Positions 16,412 to 25,719 are shown, counted from the stretch's first letter. The stretch: DNA of 64,000 nucleotides from Rufibacter sp. XAAS-G3-1 (GCF_013623775.1 NZ_JABFAM010000013.1:62001-126000), one strand, 5' to 3'. The notes: a model not told the origin generated them from the sequence alone. Program-made: numbers and translations.

Positions 16412-17101
16412 ATGAAAAAAGAAGAGATCTATTTTCCCGATTGGCAACGTCTCTTGATTGGAAATACGCCCTGGGAGTTTATGGCCGAGGTGCTCCTGCG
16501 CACCCTGGTCATCTACATTGTCTTGCTGGTGATCCTGCGCTTGATGGGCAAACGCATGAACGCGCAGTTAACCATCTCAGAGCTGGCGGTCATGGTTACC
16601 CTGGGGGGAATCGCCTCGGCCCCCATGCAATTGCCAGACCGCGGAATTCTGATGGGAGTGGTGGCCTTTGTCTGCGCCTTGGTTTTTCAGCGGGGCTTCA
16701 ACCTGCTGGCCTTCCGTCACCGGAAGGTAGAATTGGCTGCCCAGGGCGATGTGAGCTTGATTCTAAGGGAAGGGGTGTTGCAGATAAAACAATTTGAGCA
16801 CTCCCGTTTGTCTAAAGACCAGGTTTTTGCCGCTTTAAGAACCCGCAATATAACGCAGCTAGGCGAAGTGAAACGGTTGTACATGGAAGGGTACGGCTTG
16901 TTCAGTATTGTGAAAGAACCTAACCCCAAACCGGGGCTGGCCATTATCCCGCTCAAAGACAGAACCCTGCTGGAGTCCCTTTCCTCAGATCAAAAACATG
17001 CCGCCTGTACCCGCTGTGGGTATCTGGCCGAGGCCAGCCGGGTGCAAGGCACAGAATGCCCTAACTGCGCCTGTGATGAGTGGGTTCCCGCAACCAAATA
17101 A
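16412..17101 (+). CDS. DUF421 (YetF-like) membrane protein with C-terminal zinc ribbon, copy 1
   Basis: A 229-residue inner-membrane protein. Two to three N-terminal helices (about 20-90) contain the family motif ILRLMGKRMNAQLTISEL. The cytoplasmic domain (GDVSLILREGVLQ..., RLSKDQVFAALR) is typical of YetF/YcaP proteins, whose molecular role is not settled. The C-terminus adds a four-Cys zinc-ribbon-like segment (CTRCGYL...CPNCACDEW) not universal in the family. The ATG at 16412 has an AGAAGG ribosome site. The paralogue starts 15 bases after the stop, so the pair is one operon. Confidence 0.88.
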   Translation: MKKEEIYFPDWQRLLIGNTPWEFMAEVLLRTLVIYIVLLVILRLMGKRMNAQLTISELAVMVTLGGIASAPMQLPDRGILMGVVAFVCALVFQRGFNLLAFRHRKVELAAQGDVSLILREGVLQIKQFEHSRLSKDQVFAALRTRNITQLGEVKRLYMEGYGLFSIVKEPNPKPGLAIIPLKDRTLLESLSSDQKHAACTRCGYLAEASRVQGTECPNCACDEWVPATK

Positions 17102-17116
17102 GACAGAGGTAGAATT

Positions 17117-17809
17117 ATGAAACCAGAAGATATTCAGGTAACAGACTGGCTGCGCATTCTCCTGGGCGAAGTGCCGGGTATTTTTTTATTGGAGATTGTG
17201 ATCAGGGTTGCCTTCATCTACCTGGTGCTCATGGTTTCCATGCGGATCATGGGCAAGCGGATGGCCTCTATGCTGAGCAGAACCGAAATGGCCGCCTTGG
17301 TGTCTTTGGCCGCCGCCAACGGGGTAGCCTTGATGGATCCCTCGCGCGGAATTCTGCCTATTGCCATCATTGCCTTTGTAGTAGTAGGCATACAACGCCT
17401 CATTTCCTGGCGAAGCACCCAGGACGCCAGCTTTGAGGAAACGGTGATGGATGACATGGACATTCTGGTGATAGACGGCACCCTGCAACTGGATATCATG
17501 GAGCGCACCCGTATCACCCGCGACCGGCTCTTTGCCCAGTTCAGACATGAGGATATCTTCAATCTAGGCAAAGTGCAGCGCACCTACATGGAAGCCAATG
17601 GTTCTTTCACCATCATGAAATTCGCAGAAGACCGGCCTGGTTTACCCTTAATACCAGACATTGATCCAGATTTTCTAAAAGAGCAGAAGGTTGCCCCAGA
17701 CACCTTTGCCTGTAAAGGCTGCGGCTTGTTGGTAAAAAGCCAAAGACCACCTCAGCATGACTGTACCAACTGCGGGGCGAATGACTGGAAAGAGGCGGTC
17801 ATTTCCTGA
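17117..17809 (+). CDS. DUF421 (YetF-like) membrane protein with C-terminal zinc ribbon, copy 2
   Basis: A 230-residue paralogue of the preceding gene. Helices lie at about 25-45 and 60-100 with VSMRIMGKRMASMLSRTEMA. The cytoplasmic module DDMDILVIDGTLQLDIMERTRITRDRLFAQ follows, and the same four-Cys ending (CKGCGLL...CTNCGANDW) is retained. Membrane parts differ more than the GKRM motif and the tail, which suggests a hetero-oligomer of two diverged subunits; this is inferred from the tandem arrangement. It converges on the UspA gene with a 24-base gap. Confidence 0.88.
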   Translation: MKPEDIQVTDWLRILLGEVPGIFLLEIVIRVAFIYLVLMVSMRIMGKRMASMLSRTEMAALVSLAAANGVALMDPSRGILPIAIIAFVVVGIQRLISWRSTQDASFEETVMDDMDILVIDGTLQLDIMERTRITRDRLFAQFRHEDIFNLGKVQRTYMEANGSFTIMKFAEDRPGLPLIPDIDPDFLKEQKVAPDTFACKGCGLLVKSQRPPQHDCTNCGANDWKEAVIS

Positions 17810-17833
17810 TTGGCCTTTTCCTTTCCTGTTCGC

Positions 17834-18724
17834 CTACGTTAACCCCTCTTGGAATACCGTTTTCCTGACAGACGCCCGTTGGTTCTGGAAATGGTATGAA
17901 TTGGCGGGCAGCGTTAAGAAAGGCACAAAGGCACGTAGCGCCAGCTCTTTGGTGAAGCTGTGGTGGAACAACTCCTCCAACAAACCCCGGTCTTGGATGG
18001 AAACCGCCAGCAGCTCAATCTGGTTATCCAGTACAAATTCCTTCAGGCCCGCCAGAACATCGTCGTGTTTCAATTGGGAAACACTATACCGGTTCTGGGG
18101 GAAAAGCTTGTTGATTCTGGTGAGCGCCTGGTAGTCAGAAACAATGTTCAGTTGCTTCTCAGATTTAATGTTGATGATGCTTACCTGGGCACCCAGGGAA
18201 GAGGCCAGCGGGAAGAGTTGTTTCAGGTAAGCGGTTTCCTCGGTCTCAAAGTCTGAGGCGTACGCCATGCGGAGAATAGGGGTGAACGTTGCGTGGGCAG
18301 GCACCACTAACACCGGGCAATGTGCGGCTTTGATGAAACTGGAGGTAGTGGTGCCAAGAAAGGTATCCAGCAGATTGCCGGCCCCGTGGGTTCCCATCAC
18401 CACCAGGTCAACCGCCTGTGTTTTCACCAACTCATTCACCAGCGGATTAAGCGAGCCAGACAGGCAAAAAGTAGCCACCTTAAAAGAAGACCCAAACTCG
18501 TTCCTGACGTTCTCCCCTATTTTTTGCAGTTCATCTTCACAGTCTTCTATCAATTGGGCATCCAGAGAAAGCAGGGGCAACCCTTCGGGCATAACGGAGG
18601 CGGGCACTTGAACGGTGTGCACCAAGAGCAGCCGTCCGCCTTTGGGTTGTAAGAGAGAGGCAGCATAAGTAACTGCATTGGCGGCATTCCGGGAGAAATC
18701 TGTGGGAACTAAGATAGTTTTCAT
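17834..18724 (-). CDS. Universal stress protein, two UspA domains
   Basis: A 296-residue cytoplasmic protein. Domain 1 (about 1-140) begins MKTILVPTDFSRNAANAV and contains GTHGAGNLLDTFLGTT, which fits the ATP-binding pattern G-2x-G-9x-G-T, followed by CPVLVVPA. Domain 2 (about 150-290) is degenerate and lacks that loop. Two-domain UspA proteins are common in Bacteroidetes and often respond to low oxygen or stationary phase. Start 18724 follows the family opening; the in-frame leader to 18748 is not conserved-looking. It is divergent from the two-component cluster, 255 bases away. Confidence 0.93.
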   Translation of the reverse strand: MKTILVPTDFSRNAANAVTYAASLLQPKGGRLLLVHTVQVPASVMPEGLPLLSLDAQLIEDCEDELQKIGENVRNEFGSSFKVATFCLSGSLNPLVNELVKTQAVDLVVMGTHGAGNLLDTFLGTTTSSFIKAAHCPVLVVPAHATFTPILRMAYASDFETEETAYLKQLFPLASSLGAQVSIINIKSEKQLNIVSDYQALTRINKLFPQNRYSVSQLKHDDVLAGLKEFVLDNQIELLAVSIQDRGLLEELFHHSFTKELALRAFVPFLTLPANSYHFQNQRASVRKTVFQEGLT

Positions 18725-18770
18725 AAGACCTGAGGGTAAGAGCATCAATGCTTTAGGCAGTACTTGTCTG

Positions 18771-18778
18771 CAAAACTA
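18771..18778 (-). promoter_or_regulatory. Possible -7 box for the UspA gene
   Basis: On the minus strand this reads TAGTTTTG (TAnnTTTG). It is 46 bases before the start codon. No good -33 TTTG is seen, so this is tentative. Confidence 0.3.
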
Positions 18779-18979
18779 GCAGGGCGGGCCAGGCATTGGA
18801 ATGATGCTGGTCAGAACCAGGAATGACTTTGGTCATGCCCGCTCCCCACGGGTAGGCAACCGCCGGTAAAAAGAGGAAGATGGCTTACAGGAAATTACCT
18901 GTTATATTTTGGTGCTAATTTCCTGAAAACACGCTATAAACAGACTTCGTACAAACAGGAGGGTTCTCAATAGTGATAA

Positions 18980-20581
18980 ATGTCATTGAAAGAAGTACCT
19001 TCAGTCTTTACTTTTATAAAATTACTTGATTTGGAAGAACCGTTGCAGCCCTCCCACCACCAAAACGCAGATGACGACCAGGCCCGCCTGAAAGCCATTA
19101 TTGACACCGCCATTGACGGCATCATCACCATTGACCGGCGGGGCACCATTGAAACGGTGAACCCGGCGGCGGCCCGTATTTTCGGCTACGCGCCGGAAGA
19201 GATCATCGGGCAGAATATCAAAATTCTCATGCCGGAGCCCGACCAGAGCCGCCATGACTCTTACCTGGACAATTACCACCACACGGGTGAGCGGAAGATC
19301 ATTGGCATTGGCCGGGAGGTGGTGGGCAGGCGCAAAGACGGCTCCCGGTTCCCGTTCCTGCTCAGCATCAGTGAGGTGAAATTGCAGGACAAAGTCATCT
19401 ACACGGGCATTGTGCATGACATCTCGCAGCAGAAAAAAGCGGAGCAGCAGCAGCGCGAGAGTGAGAACAAGATCAATTCCATTATTCAGGCGGCGGTAGA
19501 CGGCATCATCACCATCAATGACCGGGGCATCATGGAAATGATCAATCCCTCGGCGGCCCGGCTGTTCGGGTACCAGGAAGAGGAGCTTCTGGGCAAGAAT
19601 ATATCGGTGCTCATGCCCGAGCCGGACCACAGCCGCCACGACGGCTACATAGACAATTACCACCGCACGGGGCAGCGCAAGATCATTGGCATTGGCCGCG
19701 AAGTGTCTGGCTTAAAGAAAGACGGCACCGTTTTTCCGCTGTACCTGAGCATCAGCGAGGTGCAACTCACTGACCGCAAGGTGTACACCGGGTTTATCCA
19801 TGACATCACCAAGCAGAAAGTAAGCGAGGAACGCCTGCGCCGCTACGCCGCCGAACTGGAGCGCAGCAACCGCGAGTTGCAGGATTTCGCCTACGTCTCG
19901 TCGCATGATTTGCAGGAGCCGCTGCGCAAGATCCAGGCCTTCGGCGATAGGCTCAAAACCAAGGAGCAGGCCCATTTAAGCGAGCAGGGGCAGGATTACG
20001 TAGACCGCATGCTCAACGCCGCCGTGCGGATGCAGAACCTCATCAATGACCTGCTCACCTTCTCGCGCGTCACCACCAAATCAAAGCCGTTTGAGAAAGT
20101 AGACCTCAACACCATCCTGAACGGGGTGTTGTCTGACCTGGAGATCACCATTGAGAAAACCGGCACCGTGATTGAACGCACGCCGCTGCCCATCATTGAG
20201 GCTGAGCCTACGCAAATACGCCAGTTGTTCCAGAACCTCATCAGTAACGCCATCAAGTTCCGGAAAGAGAATACCACGCCCGTGGTGCGCATTGCCGCCC
20301 GCAACGTGCAGCGCACCGCCCACCTCACGGCCACGCCCGGCGATGAGCACGTGGAGATTGAGGTGGCCGACAACGGCATCGGGTTTGAGGAGAAGTACCT
20401 TGACCGGATTTTTAATATCTTTCAGCGGCTGGAAGGGCAGAAGTACGAAGGCTCTGGCATTGGCCTGGCCATCTGCCGCAAAATAGCCATCCGCCACGGC
20501 GGCGACATTACCGCCCGAAGCACACCCGGCGAGGGTACTAGTTTTATCATCACCCTAGCCACCAGACACCTACAGGAATAG
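18980..20581 (+). CDS. Soluble histidine kinase with two FixL-like PAS domains
   Basis: A 533-residue cytoplasmic kinase without membrane helices. PAS1 (about 35-150) and PAS2 (about 163-280) are close tandem duplicates. Each has LMPEPD.SRHD.Y...TG.RKIIGIGRE, the signature of FixL heme-PAS domains, and each keeps a His (His92, His220) exactly 20 residues before an Arg (Arg112, Arg240), the spacing of the FixL heme ligand and regulatory Arg as I recall them. A coiled linker leads to HisKA (YVSSHDLQEPLRK, phospho-acceptor His309) and HATPase (NLISNAIKF, DNGIGF, GSGIGLAI). The next gene, 13 bases on, is a receiver. Oxygen or NO sensing is inferred from the motif; heme binding is untested. Confidence 0.93.
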   Translation: MSLKEVPSVFTFIKLLDLEEPLQPSHHQNADDDQARLKAIIDTAIDGIITIDRRGTIETVNPAAARIFGYAPEEIIGQNIKILMPEPDQSRHDSYLDNYHHTGERKIIGIGREVVGRRKDGSRFPFLLSISEVKLQDKVIYTGIVHDISQQKKAEQQQRESENKINSIIQAAVDGIITINDRGIMEMINPSAARLFGYQEEELLGKNISVLMPEPDHSRHDGYIDNYHRTGQRKIIGIGREVSGLKKDGTVFPLYLSISEVQLTDRKVYTGFIHDITKQKVSEERLRRYAAELERSNRELQDFAYVSSHDLQEPLRKIQAFGDRLKTKEQAHLSEQGQDYVDRMLNAAVRMQNLINDLLTFSRVTTKSKPFEKVDLNTILNGVLSDLEITIEKTGTVIERTPLPIIEAEPTQIRQLFQNLISNAIKFRKENTTPVVRIAARNVQRTAHLTATPGDEHVEIEVADNGIGFEEKYLDRIFNIFQRLEGQKYEGSGIGLAICRKIAIRHGGDITARSTPGEGTSFIITLATRHLQE

Positions 20582-20594
20582 CCCCATACCGCTT

Positions 20595-21044
20595 ATGAGC
20601 CGCAATAAAAGAACAATAGTGATCCTGATTGCCGATGACGATGCCGAAGACCGCATGCTGGTCAAAGACGCGCTGGAGGAGAACCGCCTGACCAATGAAA
20701 TCCAGTTCGTGGAAAACGGCGAAGAGCTGATAGATTACCTCCACAACCGGGGCCGCTTCACGGATAAAACTTTATTCCCCACGCCCGGCCTCATCTTGCT
20801 GGATTTGAACATGCCCAAAAAAGACGGCCGGGAAGCCCTGAAGGAAATCAAATCTGATGAACACCTGCGCGTGATTCCGGTGGTGGTCTTGACCACCTCC
20901 AAAGCCGAGGAAGACATTCTGCGTACCTATGACCTGGGCGTGAGTTCCTTCATCACCAAACCCGTCACCTTCGCGGCGCTGGTAGACGTGATGAAAACCC
21001 TGACCAAGTACTGGTTTGAGATTGTGGAACTGCCCAAGCCGTAG
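20595..21044 (+). CDS. Single-domain response regulator (Rcp1-type)
   Basis: A 149-residue receiver with no output domain. The acidic pocket is ADDDAEDR (about 13-20), the phospho-acceptor Asp70 lies in LLDLNMPKKDG, and the switch residues are LTTSKAEED and the Lys of FITKP. It most resembles Rcp1-like receivers paired with PAS/phytochrome kinases. It starts 13 bases after the kinase gene and probably acts as the shuttle of a phosphorelay. Confidence 0.95.
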   Translation: MSRNKRTIVILIADDDAEDRMLVKDALEENRLTNEIQFVENGEELIDYLHNRGRFTDKTLFPTPGLILLDLNMPKKDGREALKEIKSDEHLRVIPVVVLTTSKAEEDILRTYDLGVSSFITKPVTFAALVDVMKTLTKYWFEIVELPKP

Positions 21045-21052
21045 TGATTGAG

Positions 21053-21098
<46 letters not shown>

Positions 21099-21125
21099 CG
21101 CATTCTGGTGAAACCTTCCTGCCTT

Positions 21126-21220
21126 TTCTGTCCTCCTGAAAAGGATCTTGTGGGCGAACTGGAGAGACTTGGAATAAGCGCCATTTCCGTTCGCGCACAA
21201 GATCTTTCCAAGATGACAGA
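21126..21220. repeat. GGATCTTGTG inverted-repeat element, copy 1
   Basis: About 95 bp. TCTGTCCTCCTGAAAAGGAT and onward pairs with the complement ending GATGACAGA over ~30 bases. Related copies are at 42755-42901 (interrupted by another element) and 49009-49096. Confidence 0.8.
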
Positions 21221-21368
21221 AAGGGAGTAGTGAAGGATTGTAAACTCTCAAAGAACGTAGAACTGTAGTCATAACGTTTGGCATTGACCTGTTTCTAGCC
21301 CGATTTTCAGAAAACAGGCTTAAAACGAAAATCCACTTGCCGTGCCAAGTGGCCAAAATAGAAACCAG

Positions 21369-22595
21369 ATGTCCGATAAAATTAGAATCTTGTTGGTGGA
21401 TGACGATGAAGATGATTACGTGATCACCCGCGACATCATCCAGGATATTCCGGGCCGGCAGTACCATTTGGATTGGACGGCTTCCTTTGATGAGGCGCTC
21501 ACGCGCATTAGGGAGAAAAAGCACGATGTCTATCTGGTGGACTTTTTCCTGGGGGCGCACAATGGGCTGGAGCTTATCACCAAGGCCGTGGAAGAGGGCA
21601 CCACCGCTCCGTTTATCCTGCTCACCGGCCAAACAGACCGCGAAACCGATGAGAAAGCCATGCGGGCGGGTGCGTTGGATTACCTGGTCAAAGGCACGTT
21701 CAACCCGTATGATCTGGAGCGATCCATCAGGTACAACATTGAGCACGCCAAGAGCCTGGCCGAAATCCAGACCCTGAACGCGCAGTTGGAGCAGCGGGTA
21801 GAGGAAAGAACCCAGGAGTTGGCCGCCGCCATCCAGAAGCTGGAAAACACCAACCGGATCCTCTATGATGCGCAGCTCGATATTGAGAAAGCCCTCCAAA
21901 AGGAAAAAGAACTGAATGAGCTCAAGTCGCGGTTCGTGACCACGGCCTCACATGAGTTCCGGACGCCGCTGAGTACGGTGCTGTCCTCGGCCTCCATTAT
22001 TTCCCGCTACAAAACCACCGAGGAAGACGACAAACGCCTGAAGCACGTAGACCGCATCAAGTCGGCGGTGCAGAACCTGACGGTGATCCTGAATGATTTT
22101 CTGTCCATCAGTCGCATTGAGGAAGGCAAGGTGTACAACATTCCGTCTACCTTCAACCTGGTGTCGTTTGTGAAGGAGAGTGTGGAGGAGATGCAGGCGT
22201 TGGTGAAAGACGGGCAAAAGATTGTTTTCCAACACCAGGGGCCGCAGGAGCTGGTGGAACTGGACAAGCAACTGCTCAAGAACATCCTCATCAACCTGCT
22301 GTCCAACGCAAGTAAATACTCAGGTGAGGGCAAAACCGTTTATCTTTCCACCGCGATTGCCCCGGAGAACGTGACCATCACGGTGCAGGACGAAGGCATC
22401 GGGATTCCGGACCCAGACCAGACGCATTTGTTTACGCCGTTTTTCCGGGCGCAGAACGCCACCAACATTCAGGGCACCGGGCTGGGCCTGAACATTGTCA
22501 AACGCTACGTGGAAGTCATGGACGGCACGCTCGATTATAGGAGCGAACTGGACAAAGGCACCACGTTTACCATCACTTTCCCGCAAACGCTTTAG
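21369..22595 (+). CDS. Receiver-histidine kinase hybrid
   Basis: A 408-residue soluble protein. An N-terminal receiver (3-125) carries DDDEDD and phospho-acceptor Asp58 (LVDFFLG), with the YLVKG switch Lys. A coiled coil (about 125-185) leads to HisKA (TTASHEFRTPLSTVL, His195) and HATPase (NLLSNASKYS, DEGIGIPD, GTGLGL). This order (receiver first, kinase after) fits a relay in which an upstream kinase phosphorylates the receiver and tunes the second kinase. The ATG at 21369 begins the usual receiver strand. The stop is 4 bases before the next gene. Confidence 0.94.
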   Translation: MSDKIRILLVDDDEDDYVITRDIIQDIPGRQYHLDWTASFDEALTRIREKKHDVYLVDFFLGAHNGLELITKAVEEGTTAPFILLTGQTDRETDEKAMRAGALDYLVKGTFNPYDLERSIRYNIEHAKSLAEIQTLNAQLEQRVEERTQELAAAIQKLENTNRILYDAQLDIEKALQKEKELNELKSRFVTTASHEFRTPLSTVLSSASIISRYKTTEEDDKRLKHVDRIKSAVQNLTVILNDFLSISRIEEGKVYNIPSTFNLVSFVKESVEEMQALVKDGQKIVFQHQGPQELVELDKQLLKNILINLLSNASKYSGEGKTVYLSTAIAPENVTITVQDEGIGIPDPDQTHLFTPFFRAQNATNIQGTGLGLNIVKRYVEVMDGTLDYRSELDKGTTFTITFPQTL

Positions 22596-22599
22596 AGCT

Positions 22600-23661
22600 A
22601 TGAAGAAGATACTGCTGATAGAAGACAACCAGGAAATACGGGAGAATACCGCCGAGATCCTTTCCCTTGCCAACTACCGGGTGGTGGAAGCCGAGAACGG
22701 AAAAATGGGCGTGGACCTGGCCCGCAAAGAACAGCCCGACCTCATCATCTGCGACATCATGATGCCCCAACTAGACGGCTACGGCGTACTGCATCTGCTC
22801 AGCAAAAGCCCCGATACCTCCAGCATTCCGTTCGTGTTCCTGACCGCCAAATCTGAGAAGGAAGACTTTAGGAAAGGCATGAAACTGGGCGCCGATGATT
22901 ACCTCACCAAGCCCTTCGATGACCTGGAACTGCTGGATGCCGTGGAGATGCGCCTCAAGAAGAACGAGCTGTTGAAGGCCGAGTTCCAGAAAAACGTGCA
23001 GGGTTTGGATGCCTTCATCCAGGAAGCGAAAGGCTACGAAGACCTGAACAAACTCATCTCAGACGAACGCCGCGTGACCATTTTCAAGAAGAAGCACAAC
23101 CTGTTTCTGGAAGGCAATTACCCCAACGCCTTGTACTTCCTGAGCAAAGGCAAGGTGAAAACCTACAAAGCCAACGAAGACGGCCGCGAGTACATCACCA
23201 ACCTCTACAAAGACGGCGACTTCATCGGGTACCTTGATCTGCTGGAAGAGAACACCTACCGCGAATCGGCCATGGCGCTGGAAGACTCAGAGGTATACCT
23301 CATCCCCAAGGAAGACTTCTTCACGCTCCTGCACCAGAACCGCGATGTCGCCAATAAATTCATCAAAATCCTCTCAGACAACCTCGCCGACCGCGAAGAC
23401 CGTCTCCTGAAGCTGGCCTACAACTCGGTTAGAAAACGCGTGGCCGAGGCCTTGATATTGGTGGAAAAACAGTACCAGCAAGACGGCCACAACGTCACCG
23501 AGATGTCCATCTCCCGCGAAGACCTGGCCAGCATAGTAGGTGCCTCCAAAGAAACCGTCATCCGCACCCTCGCCGACTTCAAAGACGAAAAACTCATTGA
23601 CACCCGCGGCAGCAAAATCTTCATCCTCAACTCACCCAAGCTCGCCAAAATGCGGAACTAG
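22600..23661 (+). CDS. Receiver-CRP/FNR fusion transcription regulator
   Basis: A 353-residue regulator. The receiver (1-120) has IEDNQE, phospho-acceptor Asp52 (IICDIMMPQLDG) and YLTKP. A linker leads to a cyclic-nucleotide-binding-like domain (about 150-270: FKKKHNLFLEGNYPNALYFL, KDGDFIGYLDLLEENTYRES) and a C-terminal CRP-type HTH (about 285-350: MSISREDLASIVGASKETV). No FNR-type cysteine cluster is visible, so control is by phosphorylation or ligand, not a built-in Fe-S centre. It starts 4 bases after the hybrid kinase. In effect this joins a FixJ-like receiver to a FixK-like output. Likely targets are unknown. Confidence 0.94.
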   Translation: MKKILLIEDNQEIRENTAEILSLANYRVVEAENGKMGVDLARKEQPDLIICDIMMPQLDGYGVLHLLSKSPDTSSIPFVFLTAKSEKEDFRKGMKLGADDYLTKPFDDLELLDAVEMRLKKNELLKAEFQKNVQGLDAFIQEAKGYEDLNKLISDERRVTIFKKKHNLFLEGNYPNALYFLSKGKVKTYKANEDGREYITNLYKDGDFIGYLDLLEENTYRESAMALEDSEVYLIPKEDFFTLLHQNRDVANKFIKILSDNLADREDRLLKLAYNSVRKRVAEALILVEKQYQQDGHNVTEMSISREDLASIVGASKETVIRTLADFKDEKLIDTRGSKIFILNSPKLAKMRN

Positions 23662-24071
23662 ATTTTGAATGAATGATTGAGCGATTGAATGATTAAGAGA
23701 GTAGGAAAAATTGGATGACGGATAATAATCCCAAGCAAGTCCATGCAAACCCATGCTTCAAGTTTCTAACTTAGACCATGGGTTTTGGAAGTTTGTAACT
23801 TCCGTTCATTCCTGATCTACTAAATTCGCAAGTTGCAAACTTGCGCTTACCATGGCGCGGAAGTTACTTCTGCGCCATGGTTTCTCAAAAGACCCTGTAG
23901 TGTCTGAAAAACCTACGAGTGTCTCTGCCATGAACCGTTTCAAGTCCATTTTCCACAAACCAGCTCCAAAACTGCTTAACAGATACTGATGTATCTCTTC
24001 CCAGAAACTGACCAACGTCATGTTTCCTGAGGCCGGTTCTGCTGAAATTTGCATGGCAATTAAACAGGAAG
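23662..24071. other. Palindrome cluster upstream of hemA
   Basis: Several nested palindromes with GAAGTT.GTAACTTC-like cores: around 23776-23810, 23828-23844 and the strongest, 23849-23881 (ACCATGGCGCGGAAGTT and its complement). No gene is convincing on either strand. The last 60 bases lead into hemA with AGGAAG just before the ATG. Confidence 0.55.
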
Positions 24072-25340
24072 ATGCAGAATCAATTCAAAGTCCTCACCTT
24101 ATCATACAAGCAAGCTCCCATAGCAGTGCGCGAGGCCGTGGCCTTGAATGAAATTGGGTGCCGGAACCTTCTGGACAAAATCAAGGATTTCACGCAGGCG
24201 CAAGACGTGCTGGTGTTGTCTACCTGTAACCGCACCGAGGTGTATTACGCCGCTGAGAAAGACTGTTCCAAAGAAATCATCAAACTGCTTGCCCTGGAGA
24301 AAGGCTTTATTGCCACCAGTGAGATTGCGCCTTACTTCAGACACCTGACCCAACCGCAGGAAGCGGTGCAACACCTGTTTCAGGTAGCCCTGGGCTTGGA
24401 GTCTCAGGTAGTGGGTGACATGCAGATCATGAACCAGGTGAAGAATGCCTACCAATGGGCCACTGATGCCAACGTGGTAGGCCCGTTCCTGCACCGCCTG
24501 CTCCACACCATTTTCTTCACCAATAAACGGATTGTGAATGAGACCGGCTTCAAAGATGGCGCGGCCTCGGTTTCTTATGCCACGGTAGAGTTGGTGGAGG
24601 AACTGACCAGGAAAATAGAGAACCCCAAAGTATTGATGCTCGGCGTAGGGGAGATTGGCGCGAACGTGTGCGATAACTTCCAGAAGTCTGAGGTGCGCAA
24701 CATCACCATCGCCAACCGCACGCACCACAAAGCCGTTGAACTGGCCCAGAAATGCAACGCCACCGCCATCTACTGGGAAAACGTGTGGGAAGCCATGGCC
24801 CAGGCCGATGTGGTGATCTCCTCAGTACCCGGTGACTGCTTCTTCATCAGCAAAGAGGTGGTAGAGAAAATGGGCGAGCACCGGGCTTCTTTCTTCGTGG
24901 ATTTGTCTATGCCCCGCAGCATTGACAGCGCGCTGGAAGAACTGCCCCACACCCATGTCTACAACATTGACAACATCCGGAACCGCGCCACAGAGGCATT
25001 GGAGCTTAGGTTGGCCGCCATTCCGGCGGTGAAGGAAATCATAGCCGAAGCCATGGCCGAGTTCCAGGCCTGGACCCGTGACATGGGCATGTCGCCGGCG
25101 TTGCAGCAGTTTAAGAATAGATTAGAGGAAATCCGCCAGCGCGAACTGGCCCGCTACGTGAAACAATTGGGCGAGCAAGAAAGGGAACTGGTGGAAACCA
25201 TCACCAAAAACATCCTGAACAAGATTGTGAAAATGCCCGCCCTGGAGCTGAAAGCCGCCTGTCAGCGGGGCGAGTCTGAGGCGTTGATTGAAGGACTCAG
25301 CGCGTTGTTCAACCTGGAGAGGGAAACGGTGGCGGCCTAA
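24072..25340 (+). CDS. hemA: Glutamyl-tRNA reductase
   Basis: A 422-residue cytoplasmic enzyme that reduces glutamyl-tRNA(Glu) to glutamate-1-semialdehyde, the first committed step of heme synthesis by the C5 route. The active-site Cys52 lies in LSTCNRTEVYYA. The Q-E-S-like block LESQVVGDMQIMNQVKNAY is intact, the NADPH domain has MLGVGEIGANVCDNF, and the C-terminal dimerisation domain is complete. It follows a FixL-like/CRP-type signalling group, a suggestive neighbour because the sensor probably needs heme. A strong terminator follows at 25434. Confidence 0.97.
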   Translation: MQNQFKVLTLSYKQAPIAVREAVALNEIGCRNLLDKIKDFTQAQDVLVLSTCNRTEVYYAAEKDCSKEIIKLLALEKGFIATSEIAPYFRHLTQPQEAVQHLFQVALGLESQVVGDMQIMNQVKNAYQWATDANVVGPFLHRLLHTIFFTNKRIVNETGFKDGAASVSYATVELVEELTRKIENPKVLMLGVGEIGANVCDNFQKSEVRNITIANRTHHKAVELAQKCNATAIYWENVWEAMAQADVVISSVPGDCFFISKEVVEKMGEHRASFFVDLSMPRSIDSALEELPHTHVYNIDNIRNRATEALELRLAAIPAVKEIIAEAMAEFQAWTRDMGMSPALQQFKNRLEEIRQRELARYVKQLGEQERELVETITKNILNKIVKMPALELKAACQRGESEALIEGLSALFNLERETVAA

Positions 25341-25433
25341 ACATTACCTCTGCCTTTCTAAGGCAGGGAAGAAAACCAGTAGTGAAATCTGTATCAAAAA
25401 TCACATATAAAATCAAATCAAAGGTTTAGCAGA

Positions 25434-25467
25434 AGGAGGCTGGCAAATTCGCCAGCCTCCTTTTTTT
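25434..25467 (+). terminator. Rho-independent terminator after hemA
   Basis: AGGAGGCTGGC / GCCAGCCTCCT stem with a short AAATTC loop, followed by TTTTTTT. It is 94 bases beyond the hemA stop. Confidence 0.9.
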
Positions 25468-25537
25468 AAGCGTAAGTACCAGATCACCTAAAGCATCTCT
25501 TCCGCAGGAAGAGTCTCATCCCCAGCCCATGTGATGC

Positions 25538-25575
25538 GTTTCTGGCCTCTTTTCCGCAAAAAAGCCCCAAAACGC
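25538..25575 (+). repeat. GTTTT palindrome, left member of an inverted pair
   Basis: These 38 bases are the exact reverse complement of 25720-25757. The two copies could pair over 144 intervening bases. Confidence 0.85.
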
Positions 25576-25719
25576 ATCATTGAGGCTCCCCTCTTCGGGA
25601 CTCATCTTGTAGGGAAAAGATGCTTCCCTGGCTTGTCACCCGACCCGCCAAAATAGAGGAATGGCAGGCTGAGGTGCCTTTCCAGGCTTATCAGAAAACA
25701 GGCTGGGGAAGTAGTTTAA

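Noticed and set aside
18977-18990. TGA-N6-TCA, a CRP-like site at the kinase start
   Set aside because: It overlaps the start codon and has only three matching bases per side; likely chance.
23806-24054. Eighty-two-codon minus-strand ORF upstream of hemA
   Set aside because: It runs through the palindrome cluster and has no protein-like character. A real gene there would also block the hemA promoter region.
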